A stretch of DNA of 39,326 nt from Stagonosporopsis chrysanthemi (GCA_022560025.1 JAFISE010000237.1:1-39326), one strand, 5' to 3'. Positions 1 to 10,442 are shown, counted from the first letter of the stretch. Notes: generated from the letters alone by a model not told the origin. A program made the numbers and translations.

Positions 1-460
1 GGCATTGTGGTGTTGAGTTATTGTAGATTCAAAAACAAGATGAAATGTGGTGGGGGTGCGCATCGGGTGACCGTGCGCATCGGGTGGCCGAATACAGTAA
101 GGTCGAGCCTATCGGAACACAAGCCAGGCCGACTCGAATGCTTGAAGGCAGGCATTAACCTCTTGCCGTCCTGCATCTGAGTCCTACATAACTGCTGTTC
201 CAGTGATGAGCACCTTACTCCGCGGAACATTAGGTGGCTACCAATTGGGCGTCGCCTGCGAACATGCAGTACACAGCGCACAGCGAGTGGTTCCATGCGG
301 GAAGGTACAGCTCGCTTGTGGAATTTCCCCTGGATGACAAAAAAGTCTTCTCTTCAAGTCACAGGCACTTCCTGGGTACTCTCTTGGCAATCAAATTTTA
401 TAGGTTGTGTTTCCTTGTGCGACCAGTCTTTAATATCGCAGTCATCCATTTTTCGACACA
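1..460. other. Upstream intergenic region of the permease gene
   Basis: No convincing gene is visible. The short open frames here lack recognisable domains and overlap one another. The stretch presumably holds the promoter and 5' leader of the permease starting at 461. I could not point to a clear TATA box or other named site. Confidence 0.5.
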
Positions 461-2176
461 ATGGCTGACTTGAAAAATGAGGCTCAAGCTGCCGCTCAAC
501 CTCGCGATAGCGAGTCGCAGCAAGATGTCGTTTCAGAAAAGAGAGGGACTGCTGGTGACCAGCAGGACATGTATCGAATGGGCAAACGACAGGAACTTCG
601 ACGCAACTTTCGATTCGTTTCGATCTTTGGTTATTCCATGGTCTTAATGGCGACTTGGGAGACAATCTTGACGTTGGTAGCTCCAGCCTCCTCTCAAAGT
701 ATCGCAACTGACCTTGAGCAGAACCTTGATCATCCCATTGACTAATGGCGGCACTGGAGGGGCAATAGTTATGTTCCTGATCACTGCTGTCTGTATGGGA
801 TTCGTGATCGTTTCAATGGCTGAAATGGCATCAATGTACGAGAACCCAACTCCCGCAGTGAGTGCCGCGCTAACAAGAGCTGTAGGGCCCCTACATCTGG
901 AGGACAGTATCACTGGGTATCCGAATTTGCGCCGAAAAAGCATCAAAGATTCTTGTCGTACATCGTCGGGTGGCTGTGTGTTCTTGGTTGGCAGACTGGC
1001 ATTGCCTCCATTGCTTTCCTCGCCGGCGGCCAAATTCAAGGCCTGGTCATTCTCAACAACGGTAGCTATGTACCTGAGCGATGGCACGGCACTTTGCTGG
1101 TTATTGCTGTGGCTACCTTCGCGATCCTGTTCAACACATTGCTTGCACGAAAACTGCCGCTCGTGGAAGGTATTGTATTGGTTCTGCATATCTTTGGATT
1201 CTTCGCCGTTTTCATCACCATGTGGGTTCTGGGGCCGCGCAGTCCGGCCAAAGAGGTATTTGGTGGATTCCAGGACAATGCAGGCTGGGGAAGTGTAGGC
1301 TTGTCCGTGCTCGTGGGACAACTCTCGCCTATCTTTGCTCTGCTAGGAGCAGATGCAGTAAGTACAGTATGACTCTGGAAATGTTCAGTTCTGACGTTAC
1401 AGGCTACACACATGTCCGAAGAGTTGAAAGATGCATCCTACACTCTTCCCCGAGCTATGATCTGGACTGCAGTCGTTAACAGCAGCTTGGGGTTCCTCAT
1501 GCTGGTTACTTTCTGCTTCTGCCTTGGCGATGTAGAGAGTGCCATCATGTCTCCTACAGGCCAGCCGCACATCCAGATCATGTACAACGCAACGCAGTCC
1601 ATCCCAGGAGCAACTGCACTTGCTTCCATTACAACGATCATGGCTGTCTTTGGATGCGTGAATAACGTCGCCACCTGTTCTCGCCAACTTTTTGCGTTTG
1701 CCAGAGACCAAGGTGTGCCCTACAGCGCGTTCCTTTCCCGCGTTCGCCCGGGTTGGGATATCCCACTCAACAGCGTCATCGTGTCCTTCATCATTGCCAT
1801 CGGACTGTCTCTCATCAACATCGGATCGACTGTGGCCTTCAATAGCGTAGCCTCGCTGGGCACGTGCGCTTTGCTGTCTTCTTACATCATCAGCATATCG
1901 TGTATGTTCGTCAAGAGATGGAACGGTGAACCTCTTCTGCCATGCAAGTTTTCTCTTGGACGTGCAGGTATTTGGATCAATGGCGTATCTGTCGTCTACC
2001 TGTGCGTCGCACTGACGTTCGCCTTCTTTCCTACATTTCCTCACCCTACACCTGACCTGATGAACTGGAACATTCTCATCTATGGTTCAGTGGTTATCTT
2101 CTCGCTCGTTTACTTCTTTCTCAAAGGGCGAAAGGTGTATGTCGGACCTGTCGAGTATATCAACAAAGACTTATAA
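461..2176 (+). CDS. APC-superfamily amino acid/GABA/choline-type permease
   Basis: This is a multi-pass plasma- or vacuolar-membrane transporter of the fungal amino acid/choline transporter family (Uga4/Hnm1-like). I propose four exons: 461-672, 722-835, 886-1357 and 1403-2176. They join in frame to 523 residues, the usual size for 12-TM permeases. Introns are 49, 50 and 45 bp, with branch-like CTGAC or CTAAC before the acceptors. The first donor (GTTGGT at 673) is weak and was chosen because it keeps the frame; the nearby GTAGCT would not. Family signatures include NGGTGG after the first membrane segment, APTSGGQYHWVSEF early in the protein, LGWQ, and ATHMSEELKDA in the middle. The end, around GRKVYVGPVEYI, also fits this family. 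The N-terminal ~50 residues are polar and cytosolic. Substrate cannot be told from sequence; GABA, choline or another amine is possible. Confidence 0.93.
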
Positions 2177-2861
2177 GAGAATAAAAGCAGGCCGGGTTCA
2201 AGGCATTCGTGGTATAGAAGGGATTCTGGCTTCCGTCGAACCGACGCAGTTGCACTTCAATCTATTACATGTTAAAGACTGCAATTGTCATGAACGACGC
2301 ATTTTCAACACATCGTTGTGTGATTGGGACTCGAACTGCTCCGGGGTAACTCCGCATATTGCTTTCGCCAGGTGGCTGTCAAACTGCACCTAATTAGTTA
2401 CCTGGGTCGATTATCATCATCCAAATACGACTAGTTAGTCGGCCTTTGCCTAGCATTTGCAACGCAGCATCGTGTACGAACCCAATTCTGGCTCACAAAG
2501 CGCGAGGATCCGACTCGACTACGAAACTATAGATGCAGGTTTAGGGTATTTGAAGAAACGACAATGCTTTTGCAAGACTTGAAAAGGAAGCATGTTAGTC
2601 TGGTACAAATCATGACTTTCATTCCCCTGTGTAAGCACTACCAGTGCTAAAGCTTACCCCGCAGCTAGGGTGCTTATTCACCAATCGTCATGTGGTAGAC
2701 CCAATCGCGTGTTCACACGATCAATAGCGGCAAGCCATACTTCTGCGTTTGATAACGATTAAGTATGAAAACGACGCAAACGCAAAGATGTTGGACAGAA
2801 AGCCTAACTGCGCTGAACTACCCAGGCTTCAATGTGTTGATCGTCCTCCCTTCTCAGATCC
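2177..2861. other. Intergenic region between permease and LtrA-like gene
   Basis: No supportable gene. An open frame at 2082-2393 mostly runs off the permease 3' end in another frame. The stretch should contain the permease 3' UTR and the promoter of the next gene. Confidence 0.5.
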
Positions 2862-4957
2862 ATGGCTTTGACACCAGCAACTCTAGTCGAAGGCACCAGG
2901 ACGCCGGCGAGTGGGACCCCCAATCACCATCATCATCACTATATACACGGTACTGGAAAGCGGATACGACACTTTCTTCGTCCAGATGGCAGACAAGTTC
3001 ATATCGTGGGTAACCCAGATGAGGCGCGTCGCACGAGCCAGACGTTGCGCATGCAAGAAAAAGATGATTTTGGCCTTGTAGTCCACGGAAGCCCCGAGCA
3101 TGTAAGCCACGGAGATAGATCGTCGTACAAAACGCTGATTTATATCCGAAGGTTGAAGCACTTCGGCACGCACACTCCCATCACGAAGAGCGACATCGCC
3201 GACTTAGGGAAGAACATCCAGATCTTGCAGCCGAATTTGAGAATGTGCTTCGCGAACTAGATGCTTTGTCGGCAGAACTTCATATGATCAGTGAACACGC
3301 TGTGCAGCTCGATGCTAACTTCTCAAAGTATGGTTACTCTGCGCACCTGCGTACCAGGGACTCTGGCGACGAAGATGGTGCTTCCACGAGCGATTCAACA
3401 TTTGACAAAGAAACCTGGCATGCCGGTCGTAGGCTTGGTGAGACAATGCGCTTCTACCAAAAGCCCATTGTGCGACAGTACTTCCACAAAGGACTTCTTT
3501 GGCGCGCAAGGGAGGCTCAAGAAGTCGCCAGCTACGAACTTTTTATCGATCTGTTCTACGTTGGCATCATTGCGATCACGGGTGATACCGCTGCTGAACA
3601 TGCAGATGGAGAATCGCTTCTACATTTCGTCATCACTTTCATCATGGGCTGGAAATTCTGGAGCGATATCAGCCTCCTGATCTCGTGGTTTGATAGCGAT
3701 GACGTACTGCGGTGCTGCAGCGTACTATTCGTGTTGACATGCTTGCTCGGATTCACAACGAACATGGTGGACGCCTTCGAACACACGTACACTCCGCTAG
3801 TCGCCTTCTATGCCACCGCAAGGCTATATCTAATCCTCAGTTTTTTGTGGTACGCCTACCTTATTCCCATGGTTCGTGCCTCCATGATCGGCAATAGCGT
3901 TATTGCGTTGCTACCCGTGGCACTCTGGATCAGCAGCATACACGTCAAGGAGCCCGCCCGACAAGGTCTGATTTGGACTGCCATTCTATTCGACTTGTTT
4001 GGGGGCTGTCTCATGATCAGCGTTCAAAGGCCGGGATGGGCCCAACGCAGATTACCTACCAGCTGGAAGGAGCGTCTGGAGTTTTTCCCGGGTACCAATA
4101 TCGAGCACAGGATAGAGCGGACGAATGCCTTCGTCACTTTGGTCTTCGGATCTTGTGTACTGGGTATCTTGTACCAGTCGAGCGCGGAAATGGGGGTGAA
4201 TGACTTCTTTGGCAAGGCTGTACTTGGACTGGTCCAAGCCTTTACATTCAACTGGATCTACTTCGAGATCGACTCTTTCAATCTGCACACACACGCAATT
4301 CGAAGGCATAAGATATCTGGTCAGTCTATCACGTGATACATGAAAGTGTAAAAGCTAACACTGCCAACAGCAATGATCTGGTTTTCCGTCCATTTGCCCT
4401 TCATCATGTCTTTCGTTCTAAGCGCCGGTGCGCTGGCTGTGCTCGTTCGTGCGCACGACTGTCCAAATGCCGATGTGGACTCTTTACACAAGACTTTTAT
4501 ACCCCGTTCTGAAGACCGTATTTCAGCAGGCCTGCAGTGGTACTACTGTGGAGGGTTGGGTATCTCGCTCCTCTGTCTCGCTATCATAGCGTGGAGCCAC
4601 ACGCACCGCAAGATCCCGAACCAGCGCATCGAGAAGCACTTCCGCCTTCTGTTCAGGATTCCGGTTGCCATCGTAGTACTTTGCCTGCCTTTGGCACATT
4701 TCGATAGCCTGCAGTTGGTGGCAACCACGACTGGCTTGGTGTTGTGTGTGCTAATGATGGAGCTAGTCGGAAGCACCTGTTGGGGCGAGAGCTTTTGGTG
4801 GAATACAAATTGCAGCAGGAACAAGTGCAGTTACAGTGCGAGGTGTGGGGTGAAGAGAGAAGAGCTTGAGAAATCACTTAAAGAAGGGACGATACTGAAT
4901 GTAGAGGAAATCGCCAAAAGAAAAAGAGGAGAGAAAGGAAGTGTTGGTGCGGTGTAG
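2862..4957 (+). CDS. LtrA-family (low temperature requirement A) membrane protein
   Basis: Multi-pass membrane protein of the LtrA family, widespread in fungi and of poorly defined function. Three exons (2862-3101, 3152-4319, 4371-4957) join in frame to 664 residues. Intron 1 has a GTAAGC donor, and intron 2 has GTCAGT with GCTAAC before the acceptor. Without the splices both frames stop at once, and with them the protein reads through. Residues 1-208 are soluble: they contain a natural run of five His near residue 22, a segment reading GKRIRHFLRPDGRQVHIV, and a charged, probably coiled-coil stretch (VEALRHAHSHHEERH, LREELDAL-like). The LtrA core starts near residue 209 with ELFIDLFYVGI, followed by GWKFWSDI and many hydrophobic segments to about residue 625. 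The tail is basic. The start is the first ATG in frame with these motifs. It sits downstream of the permease in the same orientation, which does not imply a shared role. Confidence 0.9.
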
Positions 4958-5565
4958 GATCGGGGCGGATCAATCGATGATCATTTCCCCACATGAACGC
5001 AGTGTCTCAAAACCATCTTTGCAGCGCAGATCATTGGGGTAGAACCTGATTTCAACCTATGTTGGTCTCTGTGATGAGGTATCAACACGTATAGTCCTCC
5101 CTGGACATGCTAACTGGAGCTTCAAAAAGATCATAGAACAAGAGCGCGTCTGGCAGCGAAACCAGACAATAAGATGGGTAGTTCATGTGATGACGATTGC
5201 GTCCGAAACTTTCGCTTCACATTCGCGTTGTCCTAAGCTGAATTGGGCAGGGCGTGGACGTTAGCTTTGTTATCTTGAAAGAGAGTCGACTCAGAGAGGA
5301 AGCTGCACAGTGTCAATCTAGGTCATTGTCTCCACCTCATAGAACAACAAAGACTTCACCTGTCTTGAGAAAAATTTGAGACAGTGCCAAATCTGTTTGA
5401 CGCCTCTCTTTGTCTCACGTGCCTTTCACACGTCGAGAGCGTACATATATCCATGGCCCGTAGTAGCTCAGAGTGAATCAAAATCCGGCCAACATACCAC
5501 GAAGGTATACAGATATCTCAACTCGAAGAAGACACTTTCCAGCGCTCCATCATTTCGCATTTAGC
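4958..5565. other. Intergenic region upstream of the zinc finger gene
   Basis: No gene is supported. An upstream in-frame extension from 5473 would begin with GTG, so the gene start is placed at the ATG at 5566. A TATA-like CATATAT sits near 5443-5450, about 120 bases before that ATG. Confidence 0.5.
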
Positions 5566-8343
5566 ATGTCTCCCTATCGCTTCTCACACCGTCGTATCAA
5601 CAAACACGTCAGGCCTTTGCACTGTGAGTGCGGTCGGAGCTTCACGCGAGCTGACCATTTCGAAAAACACAAGCAGGCTCGTCAACACAACAGTGAATTC
5701 TTGGCTGCATCTGAGCCAGTCCCCAACCCAGAGTCTGATGCATGCCCGTTCTATTGCTCTTGCGGTGCAGGCTACACCGCGGCATATGCATTTACTCGCC
5801 ATTGCAGGAGGACTGGGCATGAAGGCGACTGGATACGGAGTACATATCAACCAGTCGGGCACCAGACCACGCCTGTTCCAGGTGAAATGCAAACCATCAA
5901 GAATGAGCCTCAGCAGCAAGTTGGGGATCTTCTCCTGAACGACATCATCCGCAAAACTGCTATCAAGGAGCTCGATGCTAGTCCGCCCTTATCAGAGATA
6001 TCCTTTCATTCTCATGATAGCGGCTTAGGCTCTTCTATCAAGGACGAAGAACTCAGTGAGTCACAGCAGGAGATTGAACCAGTTGATCCCGTGGTCCCTC
6101 TTTGGGAAGAGATCATCACGTATTCTCCTGAATCATCTGCTTCAGATGATGGCAGAGCTCAGGCGAACGGAGAGAGTGTTTCAGTCGCTTCCTACCAAGA
6201 TTTGAGTGAGTACGACGTAGTGCCATTTGAGGCAAACATTGAGAACGAGTCCTCGCTCACACAAGGAGCCTCCTCAGCCCCAGCTGATGAATATGGCGCC
6301 ACTGAGGCTGAGCTCTTGCCCACAAATGAGCTTTCCTTGGCTTCAGCTGATGAATACGGTGTTCTGGAGAACAGGTCCTTGCTCGCACGAAATATACTTA
6401 TACCACCAGATGATGAACCTGGGATCAACGGTCAGAGTTCAGACGACTCCATCGATGCTCTAATTCTCGCGGACAGCGATGAGAGTGAAACCATAAGTTT
6501 AACCTCAGATTCCATTGTTAAATCTGACGACGATGCCGATAGTATTCTCACACCTCTACCGCTTCCTATTGTAGGCACACACTCCGCCATTGAGGACGAA
6601 CACCCCCAAGACCTTGCGATCGATTTTACCGATGCAACCCATGTCATGGAGGATAACGATATCGACACTATCAGTCAGGCTTCTCATTCTACTACTCATG
6701 CTGACAGTATCGCCGAGGAGTCTCTCCAGGGCTCGTCGCCTCCCAATGTAAGCTTTATCTTTGGCACAAAGGATGAGTATCTTCGAGATCGTACCATGCG
6801 CAATTCTACTAATGTCACCCATCTCTTTGATGAGATTGAGGATGATACCATGACTCTGGCTTCGGAATCTGCCATCAAGGCTGAAAATCACATCGATACC
6901 CATAGCCCCGTTATGAATTTGCCACTCGTTCAAGAATCAGATACGCTCGCTACAGACGATGACTATCCTGTAGGTAAGTCCAAGGATTCGGAGTATGTAG
7001 CACCGAAGAGCCCAAGATCTCGCGAGAGCGCAAGGAAGGGTGCGACGTTGAGCACGATGTCTGGTAAGCCGAGACGTGCTCGCATCAGTAAGACTCGTAA
7101 ACTCGGACGACGTGCTCTCAAATTTCTTGGCAAGCACGTCAGCAACATCATAGGTCCCTTGCTAGTTACCGTAGCAGGAGCATATGCTTTGTACAATCAT
7201 GCGGGCTCGATGCCACCCACGACAGCCAGCAGTCAAGACTGGCTTCTCACCTCTACTGCTCCAAGACACGTTGCAAAGGACAGCAGTATGTTCAGCAACG
7301 TGCAAAGCGTTTATAAATCTTGTCCGGGGACGCTCTCCAGGTTGACTTGCGATTATAGTGGATCTGTTCCTCTGAAGTTCAACAGCGGCAAGATCTTAAT
7401 GTTGAACGATGTACTGTACAACCCTCGCGCAGACACCAATTTAGTGTCACTGGCTCAGCTGGGCAACGCAGGATTGGAAGGAGAGTGGACTGCAGGCGAG
7501 ATGACGATCCGTAACAGGACCGACAAGGAGTTCATCGCAAAGGCACTCGTCTCCAACAATCAGTATCGACTCGATGATCTGACCCCTCCCGGTCGCTCCA
7601 CAGAGTATCTCTCCGTCCCCCTAGAGTTATTGGGAACCATGAAAGCCACAGAGAGCCCGAATGCTACAACGACTTCGTACGAGACCATCACAACATACCC
7701 ACCTTTCCTACCATTTGGCCCCATTCCGTCCGCTTGGTCTGCTTGGAACGCGACGCTTAATCCCCCTACAGACTCCAGGAGCACCATAATATCACCACCT
7801 GAACACACATCTCCAATATCCTCTATTAAGTCCAAGAAACCCACAGCCCAGAGCTTCCTCACTCCCCCTAGAGCAACTTCATTCCAAGAAGAATCCAACC
7901 CTTCCGGAACAAAGCGACCACGCGAGGATGACGATCTTGAGGCCCCCAGAGCCCAGCCACGCAAAAAGCTCATGCCTACGTCCTACTTCACCCGCACGAA
8001 AGCGCTGCTGGGCAGATACGAAGCCAACCTGTCTGCCGCTTGTTCACACCTTGGTAGCTGGGGACGCCAGGCCAGCAACACCACTACACAGACTGATGTC
8101 ATCGGTGCTGCAAAAGCGCCAGTCCCGGGTCATATCGAGTCTGTGACGGTGGCGTCGCCAGAGCCATTGCAGACGGTGTCTTCCTTGTCGCCTGTAGACG
8201 GCTTCAGCACTTCTTCCCGTCCTGCCTCTACTACTTCTTCTACCTCTCGTGGTGCCTCCGCGGCTAAACGGTGTGCTGTTTGTTGCCCGTCCACGGGCTC
8301 ACAGAGGTCGTACTGTAAGTCCAGGTTCTGGGGGAAGGGCTGA
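5566..8343 (+). CDS. Two-finger C2H2-like protein with acidic linker, hydrophobic segment and copia Pol-type beta-barrel domain
   Basis: A single uninterrupted frame of 925 residues; I do not recognise a named gene. Residues 19-41 and 63-85 form two fingers of identical spacing, C-x1-C-x12-H-x5-H (C20, C22, H35, H41 and C64, C66, H79, H85). The first cysteine pair is one residue closer than in classical C2H2. Residues ~140-490 are acidic, Ser/Asp/Glu-rich and partly repetitive (ADEYG twice). Residues ~500-525 are strongly basic (SKTRKLGRRALKFLGKH), followed by a short hydrophobic stretch, 526-543. Residues ~557-672 resemble the copia Pol protease/beta-barrel region: WLLTSTAPRH aligns with the W-x-x-D-S-G-A-x-x-H of copia elements, then GKILMLNDVLYNPRADTNLV and LGNAGLE match the typical L-x-N-V-L-Y-x-P-x-x-x-x-N-L-(L/V)-S motif. 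The catalytic Asp is Thr562, so proteolysis is unlikely. The rest is low-complexity and ends Cys-rich. A GTAAGT at 8315 could be a donor near the stop, so the last residues are uncertain. Confidence 0.8.
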   Translation: MSPYRFSHRRINKHVRPLHCECGRSFTRADHFEKHKQARQHNSEFLAASEPVPNPESDACPFYCSCGAGYTAAYAFTRHCRRTGHEGDWIRSTYQPVGHQTTPVPGEMQTIKNEPQQQVGDLLLNDIIRKTAIKELDASPPLSEISFHSHDSGLGSSIKDEELSESQQEIEPVDPVVPLWEEIITYSPESSASDDGRAQANGESVSVASYQDLSEYDVVPFEANIENESSLTQGASSAPADEYGATEAELLPTNELSLASADEYGVLENRSLLARNILIPPDDEPGINGQSSDDSIDALILADSDESETISLTSDSIVKSDDDADSILTPLPLPIVGTHSAIEDEHPQDLAIDFTDATHVMEDNDIDTISQASHSTTHADSIAEESLQGSSPPNVSFIFGTKDEYLRDRTMRNSTNVTHLFDEIEDDTMTLASESAIKAENHIDTHSPVMNLPLVQESDTLATDDDYPVGKSKDSEYVAPKSPRSRESARKGATLSTMSGKPRRARISKTRKLGRRALKFLGKHVSNIIGPLLVTVAGAYALYNHAGSMPPTTASSQDWLLTSTAPRHVAKDSSMFSNVQSVYKSCPGTLSRLTCDYSGSVPLKFNSGKILMLNDVLYNPRADTNLVSLAQLGNAGLEGEWTAGEMTIRNRTDKEFIAKALVSNNQYRLDDLTPPGRSTEYLSVPLELLGTMKATESPNATTTSYETITTYPPFLPFGPIPSAWSAWNATLNPPTDSRSTIISPPEHTSPISSIKSKKPTAQSFLTPPRATSFQEESNPSGTKRPREDDDLEAPRAQPRKKLMPTSYFTRTKALLGRYEANLSAACSHLGSWGRQASNTTTQTDVIGAAKAPVPGHIESVTVASPEPLQTVSSLSPVDGFSTSSRPASTTSSTSRGASAAKRCAVCCPSTGSQRSYCKSRFWGKG

Positions 8344-8956
8344 GAAGCTCATGTAGATCTGCGGGACTTTAACATAGGAATATTGTAGTGATGTGTCAGT
8401 TGGGTTTGGAGCGGCTTAAGTTTTGGATTGGCCAACGATGTATGTAGATATTGAGTTTTTAAAGTAGAAGCGAGCAATGTGTTTCTCTTTCCAGCATTAT
8501 TGATTCCTAGTATGACAGTCATTTCATTTGAATGAGATCTATTCCAAGTCTGGATGCCGTTGAGATGCTTTGATTGAGCGTGGGGCATCGCTGTCTGAGG
8601 GACAGCTTCACTGCAGAATTCGAGTGCGAGGTTGTGACTCTAGGCCGCTTCACGTTCTGACTGCGCCCAATAGAGGCTCTCAAGAAAAGATCTCCCCGTT
8701 CTTAGACGTGAGACAGTTGTTTGGTACGGTCACATAGCCCCACACACCTCCCGACCCGAGCAAACTGTGGGTGAAAGTGAAAGACAGCTGCGGCAATCTC
8801 TTGCGTCCGATCCGACCCGCCACACAGCCTTCTTCACCCCGCGCAACCAGTCACTATTCCAACTCATCCTAGTTTTCATATCCAACGTGCAAACAGCCTT
8901 CGCACGCGGCCATATACTGCCACCTCCCTCAACCTCCACGTTCACATTCACCCACC
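8344..8956. other. Intergenic region with probable 3' UTR and promoter
   Basis: No protein gene with recognisable features. It may contain a terminal exon of the zinc finger gene if the GTAAGT at 8315 is used: an acceptor at ATGTAG near 8356 would add about ten residues. The part after 8760 is C-rich on the plus strand and probably is the 5' leader of the next gene. Confidence 0.4.
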
Positions 8957-10033
8957 ATGCCAATTTCCCCCACCACCACCACCACCAACGCCACCCCACC
9001 CGACCACCCCAACGCCCCCAAACCCCGCAACAGCATACTCGCCCTCGCCCAGACCATCCTCTCTAACCTCTCCAAACCCCCAGAAGAATGGGGCCGCAGC
9101 ATCCCCGTCCTGTCGCCGCACGTCACACCGCGCCAAGAACGCCCCGTCGCCGCGCGGACTCGGGCAGCCCAAGCGGGCAAGAGCGAGGAAGCAGGCAAGA
9201 GCGAGGAAGCAGGCAAGAGCGAGGAAGCAGGCAAGAGCGAGGAAGCAGGCAAGAGCGAGGAAGCAGGCAAGAGCAAGGAAGTTAAGGATGGGTGGTGTCC
9301 TCGGACTACACGCAGTGCGGAGGCCAGGGAGAATGGAGGTGCGGCGCAAACGGTGCGGCGGCTGAGTGTGGCGAGCGTGTCGAGTTTTGGGGAGTGGGTT
9401 AGGGGGAAGAAGGGGGGTGAGAGTTGGAATGGGAGTTGGAGTGGGAGTGGGAGCGGGGTGACTATTTCTACGGCAGCGACTGTGGGGAGCGGGTCACGCT
9501 CTGCGTTGGGCGATGGCGATGGCGATGGAGTTGAGGTTGGAGGAGTGAGAAGAAAGAACCGCGACGCTCAGCGCACCGACACGCAGATGCTTTCCCCTTC
9601 GTCGCCAACACCGATTCTCAAAAAACACCCCGCGGTCGCGAGCCAGCAGGAGGGAAACACGAAGGCCCGGCGCGTACACTTTCCTCCACCTTCCTCCTTC
9701 GCGACAGGCACGTGCCGTCTTCACCCGCCGCACGCCGCTGCTGCTCCCCTCGTCGACAAGGAAGCTCCGACGCAAGTCCGAGGACCTCTCTCCCCATGCC
9801 CCTCTCGATTCCGCCTCATGTCCAGGCCGGCGCAGGACCAAATGCAGAGGACGGTCAAGACGAGAATGCAGACGCTCAAGGCCACGTGCACACCCTCTCG
9901 TGGCCCGCTTGAGAGAGATGGAGGGTATGTGGAAGCATTGCGGGGTTGGGAGGAGGAGAAGCTGAACAACGAGGACCAGCCCACGAAGCGCAAGCGCAGA
10001 TCCAGAGGCGTGCCGGGGAGCGGTGTGTACTGA
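8957..10033 (+). CDS. Low-complexity protein with GKSEEA repeats and RVxF-type motif
   Basis: 358 residues in one frame, starting at an ATG in a good context (CACCATGCC). No enzyme domain is visible. Residues 1-72 are Pro/Thr-rich. Residues 74-109 are six tandem hexapeptides, five perfect GKSEEA and one degenerate GKSKEV, encoded by an 18 bp DNA repeat. A Gly/Ser-rich stretch follows. Around residues 133-138 VRRLSVAS fits a basophilic (PKA-type) phosphorylation site. Around residues 220-240 TPILKKH is followed by KARRVHFPPP; ILKK plus RVxF resembles docking motifs of protein phosphatase 1 partners. The C-terminus is basic (KRKRRSRG), a plausible nuclear signal. I infer an intrinsically disordered regulatory protein, perhaps a PP1 partner. 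GC-rich codon use produces long shadow frames on both strands here, so the assignment rests on frame length, start context and motifs. Confidence 0.6.
   Translation: MPISPTTTTTNATPPDHPNAPKPRNSILALAQTILSNLSKPPEEWGRSIPVLSPHVTPRQERPVAARTRAAQAGKSEEAGKSEEAGKSEEAGKSEEAGKSEEAGKSKEVKDGWCPRTTRSAEARENGGAAQTVRRLSVASVSSFGEWVRGKKGGESWNGSWSGSGSGVTISTAATVGSGSRSALGDGDGDGVEVGGVRRKNRDAQRTDTQMLSPSSPTPILKKHPAVASQQEGNTKARRVHFPPPSSFATGTCRLHPPHAAAAPLVDKEAPTQVRGPLSPCPSRFRLMSRPAQDQMQRTVKTRMQTLKATCTPSRGPLERDGGYVEALRGWEEEKLNNEDQPTKRKRRSRGVPGSGVY
9176..9283 (+). repeat. 18 bp coding minisatellite (GKSEEA)
   Basis: Six head-to-tail 18 bp units beginning GGCAAGAGCGAGGAAGCA. The first five are identical and the last differs at a few bases (GKSKEV). 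Identity between units indicates recent expansion or active homogenisation, and copy number is likely to vary among strains. Confidence 0.95.
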
Positions 10034-10192
10034 CCACCCGCTATACAAGCCTGCCTGCAAGCCGATTTCGAGCAACGGGACGTGTGTGGGCGGCGACAAA
10101 GGAGGGAGGGAGCTGGGGGGTTCGGACGCGGTGTGTCTCTGTACGGAGGGAGATGGAGGTGGAGTCTGGTTGGCTAGACCTGCGTGCTTTCC

Positions 10193-10228
10193 GTTTCTGT
10201 TTCTGTTTCTGTTTCTGTTTCTGTTTCT
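10193..10228. repeat. (GTTTCT)6 microsatellite
   Basis: Six perfect GTTTCT units followed by a partial unit, in the 3' region of the repeat-protein gene. In one minus-strand frame they read as alternating Asn-Arg, which explains a false open frame there. Confidence 0.95.
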
Positions 10229-10422
10229 GTTTTTACACAGTGGCAGGACATGTCCATGCCGCGACAACCGTGACGCACGAGTTTGCGAGTAGTTATGCTG
10301 GCCTGAGCAAGAGGGAGGAAGGAGAACGGAAGATATCGAGGCAGGGTCCACATGGTGTCAAGGCGGTTTCGTAGGAGACTGGCGTGCGCAGTACGAGAAG
10401 CGCACAGCGTGGAAGAGTGAGG

Positions 10423-10442
10423 AGGGGGGGAGGGGGGGGGGG
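10423..10442 (+). repeat. G-rich run
   Basis: A nearly pure G tract interrupted by single A bases, close to the F-box gene stop codon. It could form a G-quadruplex on the plus strand, but it could also reflect a sequencing length error. Confidence 0.6.

Noticed and set aside
644..1413. Long minus-strand frames opposite the permease
   Set aside because: They are shadows of the permease exons with no domain features, and the plus-strand exons show clear family motifs.
2310..2400. tRNA-like GGGACTCGAACTGC stretch
   Set aside because: The flanks do not form a T stem or acceptor stem on either strand, so it is not a tRNA.
9494..10351. 285-residue minus-strand frame with Asn-Arg repeats
   Set aside because: Its repeats are the translated GTTTCT microsatellite, and the frame is antisense to the GKSEEA gene with no domain.
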